Notes under the pieces: model-generated
The model's input: the letters and a program-made list of their open reading frames with translations, nothing else
Database searches by the model: none
Told to the model about the DNA's origin: nothing
Program-made: the position numbers and the translations under genes
Assembly (NCBI RefSeq): GCF_021864465.1
Contig: NZ_JAKKUV010000005.1
Span: forward strand, 1-64,000
DNA: 64,000 bases
Direction of reading: 5' to 3'
DNA from: Hyphobacterium sp. SN044
GTDB lineage: Bacteria; Pseudomonadota; Alphaproteobacteria; Caulobacterales; Maricaulaceae
In this document: positions 44,585-53,417 of the stretch, piece by piece
Layout: every line of letters starts with the position of its first letter
How positions within the stretch are numbered: the stretch's first letter is position 1

Positions 44585-45460
44585 ATGGCTTTCGTCACGC
44601 GTTTCGCGCCCTCCCCGACCGGCTATCTGCATCTGGGTCACGCCTTCTCGGCGATGACGGCATGGCGCGCGGCACTGGAGGCGGGCGGGCGTTTTCTTCT
44701 CAGGATCGAGGATATCGACCGCACCCGCTGCAAGCCGGAGTTCGAGGCGGCGATCCTTGAAGACCTTGAATGGCTCGGCATCACCCACGACGGCGAGATC
44801 CGCCGGCAGAGCGACCATTTCCCGGACTACGCCGCGGCGCTCGACAAGCTGCGTGCGGACGGGCTCGTCTATCGCTGCTTCAAGACCCGCAAGGAGATCA
44901 TGGAGGAGATAGAGCGCGCCCCGCACCATCCCGGCGAGGGCCCGGAGGGCGTGATCTATGCCGGACCGGACGAGCCTATCGACCCGGTGGAGGAGGAGGG
45001 CCGGCTCGCGGCCGGCGACCCCTATGCCTGGCGCCTGTCGCTCGGCGCGTGCCGCGAGCGGCTCGGCGCGGACTGGGACGGGTTGAGCTTCACCGAAACC
45101 GGCGAAGGCCCGAACGGCGAGACCGGCGAGATTCCGATCCGCCCGGACCTGCTCGGCGATGTGATCCTGGCGCGCAAGGATGTCGGGACGAGCTATCACA
45201 TGGCCGTCGTGCACGATGACGCGCTGCAGGGCGTGACGCATGTGATCCGCGGGCAGGACCTCTATCACGCCACGCACCTGCACCGCCTGCTGATCCACCT
45301 CCTCGGCCTGCCGGTCCCGGTCTGGCGCCATCACGGCCTCATGACCGGGCCGGACGGCAAGCGCTACGCCAAGCGCGACAAGTCGGCGACGCTGAAGTCG
45401 ATGCGCGAGCGCGGGATGACGCGAAAAGACGTGCTGACGCAGCTCGGTTTCCGGGATTAG
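44585..45460 (+). CDS. gluQ: Glutamyl-Q tRNA(Asp) synthetase
   Basis: A 291-residue GluRS-like catalytic domain lacking an anticodon-binding domain, as expected for GluQ-RS. It glutamylates queuosine at position 34 of tRNA-Asp. The HIGH-type motif is APSPTGYLHLGHAFSA, the tRNA acceptor/ATP segments include FLLRIEDIDRTRCKPEF, and the KMSKS-type loop is KRYAKRDKSATLKS. E. coli YadB binds zinc through three Cys and one Tyr; here the corresponding stretch (VYRCFKTR to VIYAGPDEP) retains one Cys, so zinc is probably absent. It is followed 10 nt later by a DMT transporter. Confidence 0.94.
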   Translation: MAFVTRFAPSPTGYLHLGHAFSAMTAWRAALEAGGRFLLRIEDIDRTRCKPEFEAAILEDLEWLGITHDGEIRRQSDHFPDYAAALDKLRADGLVYRCFKTRKEIMEEIERAPHHPGEGPEGVIYAGPDEPIDPVEEEGRLAAGDPYAWRLSLGACRERLGADWDGLSFTETGEGPNGETGEIPIRPDLLGDVILARKDVGTSYHMAVVHDDALQGVTHVIRGQDLYHATHLHRLLIHLLGLPVPVWRHHGLMTGPDGKRYAKRDKSATLKSMRERGMTRKDVLTQLGFRD

Positions 45461-45470
45461 GCTCCGCCCC

Positions 45471-46412
45471 ATGGGGGATTCGACCGACCATCTGACACCG
45501 CGGCAGATCGCCATCGGCACGATCGTGCTGATCCTCGGCGCGATCGGCATCGGCATGGCCGCGCCGCTGGTGAAGCTGTCGGCGATGGAGCCGACGGCGG
45601 TGGCCTTCTGGCGCATGGCGCTCGCCATCCCCGCCGGACTGATCTGGGCCGGGATCGACCGCAATCCAAGACCGCAGGCGGCGCCGCCGGGCTGGCGGAA
45701 ATATCTCTATCTCGCCCTGCCGGGCCTTCTTTTCGCCGGTGATCTCGCCTTCTGGCATTCCGGGATCAAGATCACGACGGTCGCGAACGCGACCTTCCTC
45801 GCCAATCTCCAGCCGGTCTTCGTGGTCTTGGCGAGCTGGCTGATCTTCCGCGACCGGCCGACCCGCGCCTTCCTGATTGCCGCGGCCGTGGCGGTGACCG
45901 GGGCGGGTCTCCTGTCAGCGGCGAACATCTCCATCGCGCCGGAACGGCTTCCAGGCGACGCGCTCTCGCTGATCACGGCGGTCTGGTATGCCGGCTATAT
46001 CCTCGCCGTGCGGCGGGCACGGGCCTTCGCCTCGACCGGCATGGTCATCCTGTGGACCAGCCTCGCCTCCGCCCCGGTGCTGCTGATCGTCGCTTTCGGC
46101 ATGGGCGAGAGCCTGATGCCGCCCTCGGGAATTGAATGGCTGATCCTGATCGGCCTAGCGCTCGGTGTGCAGATCGGCGGACAGGGCAGTGTCGCCTTCG
46201 GCCTCGGGCGCGTGCCGGCGCCGGTCGCCTCGATCATCATCCTCGTCCAGCCCGTCGTTTCGGCGATCGCCGGCTGGGTGATGTTCGGCGAGGCCCTGGT
46301 CGCAATCCAGTTCCTCGGCGCAGGGCTGGTGCTGACTGGAGTGTGGCTGGCGCAGCGGCGCGCGAAGCCTGCGGCAACTCCGCCCTTTGCGAAGCAGCGG
46401 CCGGAAGCGTAG
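45471..46412 (+). CDS. DMT-superfamily (EamA) transporter
   Basis: A 313-residue inner-membrane protein with ten predicted hydrophobic segments in two EamA repeats. The first contains MAAPLVKLSAMEPTAVAFWRMALAIPAG and IKITTVANATFLANLQPVFVVLASWLIF; the second ends with LGRVPAPVASIIILVQPVVSAIAGWVMFGEALVAIQFLGAGLVLTG. Family members export metabolites or amino acids; the substrate cannot be read from sequence. It is 10 nt after gluQ and 9 nt before the Rieske oxygenase gene, so the three are probably one transcript. Confidence 0.93.
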   Translation: MGDSTDHLTPRQIAIGTIVLILGAIGIGMAAPLVKLSAMEPTAVAFWRMALAIPAGLIWAGIDRNPRPQAAPPGWRKYLYLALPGLLFAGDLAFWHSGIKITTVANATFLANLQPVFVVLASWLIFRDRPTRAFLIAAAVAVTGAGLLSAANISIAPERLPGDALSLITAVWYAGYILAVRRARAFASTGMVILWTSLASAPVLLIVAFGMGESLMPPSGIEWLILIGLALGVQIGGQGSVAFGLGRVPAPVASIIILVQPVVSAIAGWVMFGEALVAIQFLGAGLVLTGVWLAQRRAKPAATPPFAKQRPEA

Positions 46413-46421
46413 AAGGCGGGG

Positions 46422-47537
46422 ATGGCACCCGACACCGGACAGAGCCCGACCCCGGCACCGCGCGTTTCCGACGAAGCCGTCACAGATGACGGCTTCCTGC
46501 GCGACCTTTGGTATTTCGGCGCCGTCGCCAGCGAGCTGAAGCCCGGCCAGCATCTGCACCGCCAGATCCTGGGCGAGCCGGTCCTGTTCGGCCGCACGCA
46601 TGACGGCGAGGCCTTCGCCATGCGGGATATCTGCCCGCACCGCGGCATCATCCTGTCGACCGGGCGGATGGTGAACAAGGACGGCGAGACGACCGTCGAA
46701 TGTCCCTATCACGGCTGGCGCTTCCGCAAGGACGGCAGCTGCGCCGCCATCCCCTCGCTGACCGCCGACCAGGCCGAGGCGATGGAATTATCGAAGATCC
46801 GGGTGCGCTCCTATCCGGTGCACGAGGCACAGGGCCTGATCTGGATCTGGTTCGGGGCCGATCCCGAAGCGGCGCCGGACCTGGGCCCGCCCACCCTCGA
46901 CCTGCCCGAGGGCGCGCGGGTGAAGATGGTCGAGCGCGAAGTGTTCAACTGCCATGTCGATCACGCCGTGATCGGCCTGATGGACCCGGCGCACATCCCC
47001 TTCATCCACCGGCAGTGGTGGTGGCGCACGGAGAAGTCCGTTCACGAGAAGGCGAAGAAGTTCGGCCCCGTGGAGCGCGGCTTCTCGATGCTGCCGCACC
47101 GGCCGTCCTCGAATTCCTTCGCCTACAAAATCCTCGGCGCGAAGCCGGAAACCGAGATCCGCTTCCAGCTGCCGGGCCTTCGCACCGAATATATCAAGGT
47201 CGGGAATTCCTTCTTCACCGGCTTCACGGCGGTGACGCCGACGACGGCGGATTCCACGACGATCACCATCGTCGTCTACTGGAAGCATCCGATCTTCGAG
47301 ATCCTGCCGAACGCGATCCTGCGGAAGGCGATCACCACCTTTGTCCGCCAGGACCGCGACGCGGTGAACGCCCAGCAGAAGGGCCTCGCCTACGACCCGA
47401 AGCTGATGCTGATCCACGACGCCGACGTTCAGGCGAAATGGTATTACAAGCTGAAGCAGGCGTGGCGGAAACACCGCCAGACCGGCGACCCCTTCGTCAA
47501 TCCGGTAAAGCCCGCCACGCTGCGCTGGCGCAGCTAG
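46422..47537 (+). CDS. Rieske non-heme iron oxygenase, alpha-subunit type
   Basis: A 371-residue oxygenase component. The Rieske [2Fe-2S] ligands are Cys71-x-His73 (CPHRG) and Cys94-x2-His97 (CPYHGW). The catalytic domain begins with FNCHVDHAVIGLMDPAHIPFIH, which supplies the Asp/His bridge and iron ligands. The layout resembles single-component-type oxygenases such as pheophorbide or caffeine demethylase relatives more than benzene-type dioxygenases. No beta subunit, ferredoxin or reductase gene adjoins, so the electron donor and substrate are unknown. It lies 9 nt after the transporter gene. Confidence 0.92.
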   Translation: MAPDTGQSPTPAPRVSDEAVTDDGFLRDLWYFGAVASELKPGQHLHRQILGEPVLFGRTHDGEAFAMRDICPHRGIILSTGRMVNKDGETTVECPYHGWRFRKDGSCAAIPSLTADQAEAMELSKIRVRSYPVHEAQGLIWIWFGADPEAAPDLGPPTLDLPEGARVKMVEREVFNCHVDHAVIGLMDPAHIPFIHRQWWWRTEKSVHEKAKKFGPVERGFSMLPHRPSSNSFAYKILGAKPETEIRFQLPGLRTEYIKVGNSFFTGFTAVTPTTADSTTITIVVYWKHPIFEILPNAILRKAITTFVRQDRDAVNAQQKGLAYDPKLMLIHDADVQAKWYYKLKQAWRKHRQTGDPFVNPVKPATLRWRS

Positions 47538-47576
47538 GCGCTTGCCGAACGGACCGGCCGGTCCAGATAGGTCGAT

Positions 47577-47783
47577 ATGCTTCTTTTCGTGAACATCATG
47601 ATCGGCGTGGCGCTCCTCCTAGTGCTGGTCACGCTCATCGCCGGCCTCGTCAACATGACGCGGGGCGGCGACGGCTCGGCCGGTCGGTCGAACGTGCTGA
47701 TGCGCTGGCGCGTCGGCCTGCAATTCGCCGCCATCGCACTGATGGTGCTCGGCTTCATCATCCGCGGCGCGATTTCGGGTTAA
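47577..47783 (+). CDS. Twin-transmembrane HIG1-domain protein
   Basis: A 68-residue protein with two membrane helices (residues 3-26 and about 47-65) joined by a charged loop. The loop plus second helix, SNVLMRWRVGLQFAAIALMVLG, is the HIG1 family signature. Mitochondrial HIG1 proteins associate with respiratory supercomplexes; the bacterial role is not settled. In relatives such a gene often stands beside the corrinoid adenosyltransferase and etfBA; here repeats and a serine hydrolase separate them (49235, 51368). Confidence 0.88.
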   Translation: MLLFVNIMIGVALLLVLVTLIAGLVNMTRGGDGSAGRSNVLMRWRVGLQFAAIALMVLGFIIRGAISG

Positions 47784-47801
47784 GCTTTTCAGCACTCAAA
47801 C

Positions 47802-48052
47802 TGACGTTTCCCGGACGCCCGTCAGGGCGAGCCGGGATCCAGATTTGACCCCGGTCTTCGTTTTCCCCGCGAATGCGGGGACCCCGAAACCGGGGAGCGT
47901 CAGCGTTGTCGATTTCTGAATTCCCCGCAAAAGCGGGGACCTCGGCAGATCAGGGAGCAAAGGCGGAGCCGCCCGAATCTGCAATTTCACGGGCGCCTTT
48001 GCGCCCTGCCGGTTCGAGGTCCCGGATCGCGCTAGCGCGTCCGGGAATTCAA
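47802..48052. repeat. A-type repeat copy 4 with nested C-type hairpin, plus further hairpins
   Basis: The A copy starts TGACGTTTCCCGGACGCC at 47802. Its right hairpin is split: CCCCGGTCTTCG is followed by TTTTCCCCGCGAATGCGGGGACCC before CGAAACCGGGGAGCGTC resumes at 47885-47901. A second C-type hairpin lies at 47922-47943 (CCCCGCAAAAGCGGGG). A fragment resembling the left end of A (CCCGGATCGCGCTAGCGCG) is at about 48022-48050. This 294-bp gap holds no gene. Confidence 0.8.
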
Positions 48053-48077
48053 GACTGTTCTGATTGAACGCGGCGGA

Positions 48078-49148
48078 TCACTCCGGCGCGTAGCCCAGCA
48101 CCACCTCACCGACATGCGGGGCGACGCGGTCGAGCCGGCCGTCATTGACGCCCGCAACCGCGGCGCGGTCGGCTTCCGGCCACAGCACGGCCTGGACGAA
48201 CCACATCGTGTTCGACCCGGCATGGCGCAGCACCGCACCTTCGTCCGTCACGCCCCAGCCCATGGCGTAGTTTCCGCCTTCGGGCGGGGTCAGCAGGATC
48301 TGCCAGCTTTCCGGCGACAGGAAGTCCGGGTCACCCTCGCCGCGCGCGCCGGCCATCACCGCATCGAGCCAGAGCGCGTAGTCGGGCATCGACATGTGGA
48401 CGCGACCGGCCGGTCCCATGGCGGGCGGATTGTCGGCGCGGGCGCCCGGCGGCACGGCGTTCAGTCCGCCGAACAGTCCGGAACTGTGGCCGCGCGGCTG
48501 GTCGATCACGTCTGTCGATCCGGGCGGGCCGAAACCGGCATGCGCGATGCCGAGCGGGGTGAAGACCTCGCGCTGAAGCAGCGCCTCCCAGCTTTCGCCG
48601 GTCGCGGCCTCCAGCATCGTCCCGGCCACGGTGTAGCCCGCATTGGAGTAGAGAAACTCGCCCGGCGCCGCACCCGGGTCATGGTCCAGCACGGCCGCGG
48701 CATAGCGCAGCCGGTCGGCCATCACGTCGCGGCTGGCGTCGGTGCCCATCAGCTGCAGCGAAGTGAGCGGGCCGGGATTGGCGATGATGCCGGAGCGGTG
48801 ATGCATCAGGTCGGCGAAGGTGGCGTCCGCGTAGTCGGGGCGGATCGTCTCGACCCGGTCGCCGAGCCACTCCGCGACCGTGTCGTCCCACTCGACGACG
48901 CCCTGTTCCACCAGGCGCGCGACCAGGACCGCCGTCATCGCCTTGGTGTTGGAGCCGAGATGCCAGAGATCGGTCAGTTCGATCGCGGCCTCCTCGCCGG
49001 CGGCGCGAACCCCGGCGACGGCAATCACCGGGTCGCCCTGATCCAGCAGCATCACGACAGCACCGGGCGCGCCGCGATCGACGAGGCGTTGCGCGTCGGC
49101 GGCGGGTTCGGCGGCCTGCAAGAGAAGGGCGGCGGCAAGGGCGATCAT
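48078..49148 (-). CDS. Exported serine hydrolase, beta-lactamase/class C-like
   Basis: A 356-residue protein with a short signal segment (MIALAAALLLQAAEPAADA). The SxxK motif is SNTK in WHLGSNTKAMTAVL, the YxN motif is YSN in FLYSNAGYTVAG, and the third-motif position reads RHAGSN near the C-terminus. LMHHRSGI after the first motif is typical of the EstB/DD-peptidase-like group. It likely cleaves esters or peptides in the periplasm. It diverges from the corrinoid adenosyltransferase gene across 86 bp. A second family member is at 58553-59740. Confidence 0.9.
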   Translation of the reverse strand: MIALAAALLLQAAEPAADAQRLVDRGAPGAVVMLLDQGDPVIAVAGVRAAGEEAAIELTDLWHLGSNTKAMTAVLVARLVEQGVVEWDDTVAEWLGDRVETIRPDYADATFADLMHHRSGIIANPGPLTSLQLMGTDASRDVMADRLRYAAAVLDHDPGAAPGEFLYSNAGYTVAGTMLEAATGESWEALLQREVFTPLGIAHAGFGPPGSTDVIDQPRGHSSGLFGGLNAVPPGARADNPPAMGPAGRVHMSMPDYALWLDAVMAGARGEGDPDFLSPESWQILLTPPEGGNYAMGWGVTDEGAVLRHAGSNTMWFVQAVLWPEADRAAVAGVNDGRLDRVAPHVGEVVLGYAPE

Positions 49149-49234
49149 GGGCGGTCTCCGGTCTGCGGACTTGTCTCGTCACCCTGCCTGATCCAGTTTC
49201 GCGGTGTAAGCGGGAAGGAAGGCGTCCAGATCCC

Positions 49235-49810
49235 ATGGTCCGGCTGACGAAAATCTACACGCGCACCGGCGATGGCGGGAAAACCCGGCTCGGCGACATG
49301 TCGGAAACCTCCAAGACCGACGCCCGCGTCGAGGCTTATGGCACGGTGGACGAGGCCAATTCCGCGATCGGCCTGGCGCGCGCCGCCCTGCCCGTCGGCA
49401 GCGCGATCGACGCCGTGCTGATGCGGGTGCAGAACGACTTGTTCGACGTCGGGGCCGACCTCTGCGTGCCCGACCGGGGGGAGAAGCTGGAGTGGGAGCC
49501 GCTGCGCGCAACGGCGGACCAGGTCAGTGCGCTCGAGGCCGATATCGACCGCTTCAACGCCAAGCTCGACCCGCTCGATTCCTTCATCCTGCCCGGCGGG
49601 ACGGAAGCCGCCGCGCGGCTTCACGTGGCGCGCACGGTGATGCGCCGGGCCGAACGGCGCACCGTGGCGCTGGCCGAGGCGGGCGAACCGGTGAATGCCG
49701 AAGCGATCAAGTATCTCAACCGCGCCAGCGACCTGCTCTTCGTTCTCGCCCGCATCGCCAATGACGAGGGAAGGGCCGACGTGAAATGGGTGCCCGGCGG
49801 ACAGCGCTGA
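49235..49810 (+). CDS. pduO: PduO-type corrinoid adenosyltransferase
   Basis: A 191-residue ATP:cob(I)alamin adenosyltransferase. The ATP-binding N-terminus is KIYTRTGDGGKTRLGD (6-21), followed by VEAYGTVDEANSAIGLARA (32-50) and the helix FILPGGTEAAARLHVARTVMRRAERR. It transfers the adenosyl group of ATP to cob(I)alamin, making coenzyme B12. With cobS/cobT at 1-5 kb this shows B12 use or salvage, but the genes are far apart. In many relatives etfB follows directly; here YceI and 0.8 kb of repeats lie between. Confidence 0.94.
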   Translation: MVRLTKIYTRTGDGGKTRLGDMSETSKTDARVEAYGTVDEANSAIGLARAALPVGSAIDAVLMRVQNDLFDVGADLCVPDRGEKLEWEPLRATADQVSALEADIDRFNAKLDPLDSFILPGGTEAAARLHVARTVMRRAERRTVALAEAGEPVNAEAIKYLNRASDLLFVLARIANDEGRADVKWVPGGQR

Positions 49811-49943
49811 CGCGCCGCCGGTGTTGATTATTTCCCACAGGGCATAAGCGATTTTCGCCGCCGCTGGCTGACAGCGGCAAAACGCTCCTTATGTGTAAGT
49901 GCGAGACGGGCGGTGTCACCGCCCCCAGAGGAGGATTTGACCC

Positions 49944-50552
49944 GTGAAGCGTTTCGCCATTGCCCTTTCGGCCGCCGCGATGATCGCGCCGGCTGCCGCC
50001 GCCGCCCCCGTGTCGTACGATTTCGACCGCAGCCACACCGAGATCCGCGCGAGTTGGGATCATGCGGGCTATTCCCGCCAGTCGATGCAGTTCACCCAGT
50101 ATGACGGCACGCTCGACCTCGACCTGGAAACCCCGTCCAACAGCGTCGTCGACATCACCTTCTCGCTGGTCGATGACGGCTTCTGGGTCGGCGCGCACCA
50201 TGACCGCTTCATCGCGCACCTGAATTCCGCCGACCTGTTCAACACCGCCGAATTCCCGACCGCGCGCTTCGTGGCGACGGCGTTCGAGACCGAGGACGGC
50301 CAGACCGGCACGATGACCGGCGACCTCACCCTGCTCGGGGTCACCCATCCGGTGACGCTCGACGTGACGCTGAACAAGTCCGACGCGACTCAGGACGGAC
50401 GCTCCAAGCTCGGCTTCACCGCCACCGCGACGCTGATGCGGTCTGAGTGGGGCCTCGGCTATGCCGTGCCCTTCGTCTCTGACGAAGTCCTTCTCGTGAT
50501 CGAGACCGAACTGGTCGAGGAAGCCCCCGCGCAAGAAGACGCCGCGGAATAG
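49944..50552 (+). CDS. YceI family periplasmic protein
   Basis: A 202-residue lipocalin-like protein. It has a signal peptide (MKRFAIALSAAAMIAPAAAAA, probably cut near residue 21), then YDFDRSHTEIRASWDHAGYSRQSMQF, GAHHDRFIAHLNSADLFNTAEFPTARFVAT and GDLTLLGVTHPVTLDVTLNK, all family signatures. YceI proteins bind isoprenoid or quinone-like lipids in a beta-barrel. The start is GTG 49944 with a strong GAGGAGG 9 nt upstream. A terminator follows 24 nt after the stop. Confidence 0.94.
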   Translation: MKRFAIALSAAAMIAPAAAAAPVSYDFDRSHTEIRASWDHAGYSRQSMQFTQYDGTLDLDLETPSNSVVDITFSLVDDGFWVGAHHDRFIAHLNSADLFNTAEFPTARFVATAFETEDGQTGTMTGDLTLLGVTHPVTLDVTLNKSDATQDGRSKLGFTATATLMRSEWGLGYAVPFVSDEVLLVIETELVEEAPAQEDAAE

Positions 50553-50575
50553 GGTTATCCCCTCCAACGCATGAC

Positions 50576-50607
50576 AAAGCCGGCTCCGCGAGGGGCCGGC
50601 TTTTTTG
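50576..50607 (+). terminator. Rho-independent terminator of the YceI gene
   Basis: AAGCCGGC (50577-50584) and GCCGGCTT (50595-50602) form a perfect 8-bp stem with a 10-nt loop, followed by a run of T. Confidence 0.9.
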
Positions 50608-50786
50608 TTCCCTTACTGAATTCGTCATTCCCGCGCAGGCGGGAAGGGGGCGGTCTGCAGTCGTCTCACATCGTGGCGGCGGGGGGTGATGCCTCGAGCC
50701 TGACCGGCGGGACGAACCGGCCGGGCAAAAGAGCGGCCGGAACGTAGCCCCTGGCAGCGAAAGCGCAGGGGTGGTGATGATTCTTC

Positions 50787-50853
50787 CCTCCCCTCGAAGG
50801 GGAGGGACGCGAGCGGCCTTCACAAGAAGGACGGGAGCGGGGTGGGGTGAAGT
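50787..50853. repeat. B-type dispersed repeat, copy 4
   Basis: CCTCCCCTCGAAGGGGAGGGACGCGAGCGGC, in two blocks, then a CCTTCACAAGAAGG hairpin and ACGGGAGCGGGGTGGGGTGA. It is followed 15 nt later by A copy 5. Confidence 0.85.
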
Positions 50854-50867
50854 ATCACACCATTGTT

Positions 50868-50957
50868 TGACGTCTCCCGGACGGCATAGCCGGTCCGGGA
50901 TCCATGTCTTATCGCCTCTGGACCCCGGTCTTCGCTGCGCGAAACCGGGGAGCGTCG
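50868..50957. repeat. A-type dispersed repeat, copy 5
   Basis: TGACGTCTCCCGGACGGCAT, GGTCCGGGATCCATGTCTTA, a short centre, TGGACCCCGGTCTTCG/CGCGAAACCGGGG and GCGTCGG. The centre (ATCCATGTC, TCTGGACC) is closest to copy 1 at 756. Confidence 0.85.
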
Positions 50958-50995
50958 GGATTTGCGATGTCCCCAATCTCAAAAAACTCACCCTT

Positions 50996-51215
50996 CCCCG
51001 GATTTATTCCGGGGCCTGTCCACGTTTCCGGGTTGCCCGCCAGTTGGACAGATCCCGGCCCGAAGACAGCCTCCCACTTTAAACTCGGAGCAGAACCCCT
51101 CATCCGGCCTTTCAGGCCACCTTCTCCCCTTCGAAAGGGGAGAAGGGTGGCAGAGACAGTCATTCCCGCGCCCGGTTCGCACCGAAGGCAGGCCCCGGAA
51201 TAAATCCGGGGCAGA
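50996..51215. repeat. Further nested palindromic repeats (E and F types)
   Basis: CCCCGGATTTATTCCGGGG at about 50997-51015 and CCCCGGAATAAATCCGGGG at about 51193-51211 are the same palindrome bracketing this stretch. Between them (about 51085-51152) lies an F-type element in reverse orientation to the copy at 23594. With the B and A copies, the gap 50608-51367 is nearly all repeat and no gene is visible. Confidence 0.7.
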
Positions 51216-51367
51216 AGTATCGAATGGGTATGGGAGCCCACCTGCCAGTTGACCCTAGCGTCACGTTGACAGGGCAGGGTCCGGGGGGCAGTTTCCGCCC
51301 TCACCTTTCCTTGCCGGACCAGCCGCTCTAGATGGCTTGGCAGCGCCGGAACCGGAGACGCACGCGC

Positions 51368-52117
51368 ATGAAAATCCTGGTGCCCGTCAAACGGGTCGTC
51401 GATTACAACGTGAAGGTCCGCGTGAAACCCGACCAGTCGGGCGTAGACCTCGCCAACGTCAAGATGAGCATGAACCCCTTCTGCGAGATCGCCGTGGAAG
51501 AGGCGATCCGCCTGAAAGAGGCGGGCAAGGCCGACGAGATCGTCGTCGTGTCGATCGGCCCGAGCCAAGCGCAGGAGACGATCCGCACCGCGCTGGCCAT
51601 GGGTGCCGACCGCGGCATTCTCGTCACCGCCGAAGGCCGGGTCGAACCGCTCGCCGTGGCGAAAATCCTCGCCAAGATCGTCGAGGAAGAGAGCCCCGAC
51701 CTCGTCGTGCTCGGCAAGCAGGCGATCGATGACGACGCCAACCAGACCGGCCAGATGCTGGGCGCGCTGCTCGACTGGCCGCAGGGCACTTTCGCCTCGA
51801 AGGTCGAACTGGACGGCGGCAATGTCACGGTGACCCGCGAGATCGATGGCGGCCTGCAGACGATCAAGCTCGACGGTCCGGCCATCGTGACCACCGATCT
51901 CCGCCTCAACGAGCCGCGCTATGCCTCGCTGCCGAACATCATGAAGGCCAAGCGCAAGCCGATCGACACCAAGACCCCCGAGGATTACGGCGTCGACATT
52001 TCGCCGCGCCTTGAAGTGGTGAAGGTGACCGAACCGCCGAAGCGCGAAGCGGGCATCAAGGTCGAGAGCGTCGCCCAGCTCGTCGACAAGCTGAAGAACG
52101 AAGCGGGAGTGCTCTGA
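51368..52117 (+). CDS. etfB: Electron transfer flavoprotein beta subunit
   Basis: A 249-residue protein. [20 protein letters not shown] is the standard N-terminus, and the AMP/nucleotide-binding stretch is seen in [29 protein letters not shown]. With EtfA it carries electrons from acyl-CoA and other dehydrogenases to ETF:ubiquinone oxidoreductase in the cytoplasm. ATG 51368 is chosen by family N-terminus; the 12-residue upstream extension is not conserved. etfA starts 2 nt after its stop. Confidence 0.96.
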   Translation: MKILVPVKRVVDYNVKVRVKPDQSGVDLANVKMSMNPFCEIAVEEAIRLKEAGKADEIVVVSIGPSQAQETIRTALAMGADRGILVTAEGRVEPLAVAKILAKIVEEESPDLVVLGKQAIDDDANQTGQMLGALLDWPQGTFASKVELDGGNVTVTREIDGGLQTIKLDGPAIVTTDLRLNEPRYASLPNIMKAKRKPIDTKTPEDYGVDISPRLEVVKVTEPPKREAGIKVESVAQLVDKLKNEAGVL

Positions 52118-52119
52118 TC

Positions 52120-53061
52120 ATGGCTGTTCTGGTTATCGCTGAACACGACAACAAGAGCCTCAACGACGCGACGCGCGCCGCCGTGACGGCCGCTTCGAAG
52201 ATGGGCGGGGACATCCACGTCCTCGTCGCGGGCAAGGGCGCTTCGGGCGTCGCGGAAGCCGCGGGCAAGCTCGACGGTGTGGCCAAGGTGCTGCACGCCG
52301 ATGCGGACCACCTCGAACACAAGATGGCCGAGGCGCTGGCCGCGCTCGTGCTGTCGCTCGCCGACGGCTATGACGCCATCCTCTCGCCAGCCACCACGAC
52401 GGGCAAGAATTTCATGCCCCGCGTCGCCGCGAAGCTGGACGTGATGCAGATCTCCGACATCACTTCGGTGGAAAGCGCCGACACCTTCGTGCGCCCCATC
52501 TATGCGGGCAATGCGATGATGACGGTGAAGTCGACCGACGCGAAGAAGGTCATCACCGTGCGCGGCACGACGTTCGAGAAGGCCGGCGACGGCGGCTCGG
52601 CGTCGGTCGAGAGCGTCGATGCGCCTGCCGGTCCGTTCAAGTCGGCCTTCGTATCCGAAGAGCTGGCGAAGTCCGACCGCCCGGAACTGACGGCGGCGAA
52701 GATCGTCATCTCCGGTGGCCGCGGCATGGCTTCGGGCGACAATTTCCACCTGCTGGACAAGATTGCCGACAAGCTGAACGCCGCCGTCGGCGCCTCGCGC
52801 GCCGCGGTCGATGCCGGCTTCGTGCCCAACGACTATCAGGTCGGCCAGACCGGCAAGGTCGTCGCGCCGGAGCTCTACATCGCCGTCGGCATATCCGGCG
52901 CGATCCAGCACCTCGCCGGCATGAAGGACTCCAAGGTGATCGTCGCGATCAACAAGGACGAGGAAGCGCCGATCTTCTCGGTCGCCGATTACGGCCTCGT
53001 GGCGGATCTGTTCAAGGCGCTGCCGGAACTCGACGCGGAATTGGCCAAGGCCGGTTACTGA
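52120..53061 (+). CDS. etfA: Electron transfer flavoprotein alpha subunit
   Basis: A 313-residue FAD-binding subunit. The C-terminal FAD domain is clear: [91 protein letters not shown], the ETF-alpha signature, spanning about residues 195-290. It forms a heterodimer with EtfB and shares its transcript. A perfect hairpin terminator follows 22 nt after the stop. Confidence 0.96.
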   Translation: MAVLVIAEHDNKSLNDATRAAVTAASKMGGDIHVLVAGKGASGVAEAAGKLDGVAKVLHADADHLEHKMAEALAALVLSLADGYDAILSPATTTGKNFMPRVAAKLDVMQISDITSVESADTFVRPIYAGNAMMTVKSTDAKKVITVRGTTFEKAGDGGSASVESVDAPAGPFKSAFVSEELAKSDRPELTAAKIVISGGRGMASGDNFHLLDKIADKLNAAVGASRAAVDAGFVPNDYQVGQTGKVVAPELYIAVGISGAIQHLAGMKDSKVIVAINKDEEAPIFSVADYGLVADLFKALPELDAELAKAGY

Positions 53062-53083
53062 TTGTCCTCACCGCCTGACAGGT

Positions 53084-53113
53084 AAAAGCCCCGGCGGAAA
53101 CGCCGGGGCTTTT
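53084..53113. terminator. Bidirectional terminator between etfA and higA
   Basis: AAAAGCCCCGGCG (53084-53096), GAAA tetraloop, CGCCGGGGCTTTT (53101-53113): a perfect 13-bp stem with an A tract on one side and a T tract on the other. It can end etfBA on the plus strand and higBA on the minus strand. Confidence 0.92.
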
Positions 53114-53117
53114 CGAT

Positions 53118-53417
53118 TCACGCCGCGCGGGGCGCGATCCGGTCAAGCTCGGTTCCGATCTCGCGGCGGCGCTGCATCAGATCGAAGTCCGCCTGCAGGC
53201 CGAGGAAGATGCCTTCGGAAATGCCGAAATAGCGGGCGAGCCGAAGGTCGGTATCGGCACTCACCGCGCGCTTGCCGAGCACGATCTCGTTGATCCGGCG
53301 CGGCGGCACCCCGATGGCGCGGGCGAGCGCGTTCTGGCTGAGCCCCATCGGCTCAAGGAAGTCCTTGAGCAGGATTTCGCCCGGATGCGGGTTCGGCAAA
53401 AGATCGGCTTCAGCCAT
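53118..53417 (-). CDS. higA: HigA family antitoxin
   Basis: A 99-residue DNA-binding antitoxin with a helix-turn-helix domain: LPNPHPGEILLKDFLEPMGLSQNALARAIGVPPRRINEIVLGKRAVSADTDLRLARYFG, the HigA signature (about residues 6-64). It neutralises HigB and represses the operon by binding operator palindromes. ATG 53417 overlaps the higB 3' end by 8 nt; an in-frame ATG further upstream lies inside higB and is rejected. It ends at the shared terminator. Confidence 0.95.
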   Translation of the reverse strand: MAEADLLPNPHPGEILLKDFLEPMGLSQNALARAIGVPPRRINEIVLGKRAVSADTDLRLARYFGISEGIFLGLQADFDLMQRRREIGTELDRIAPRAA

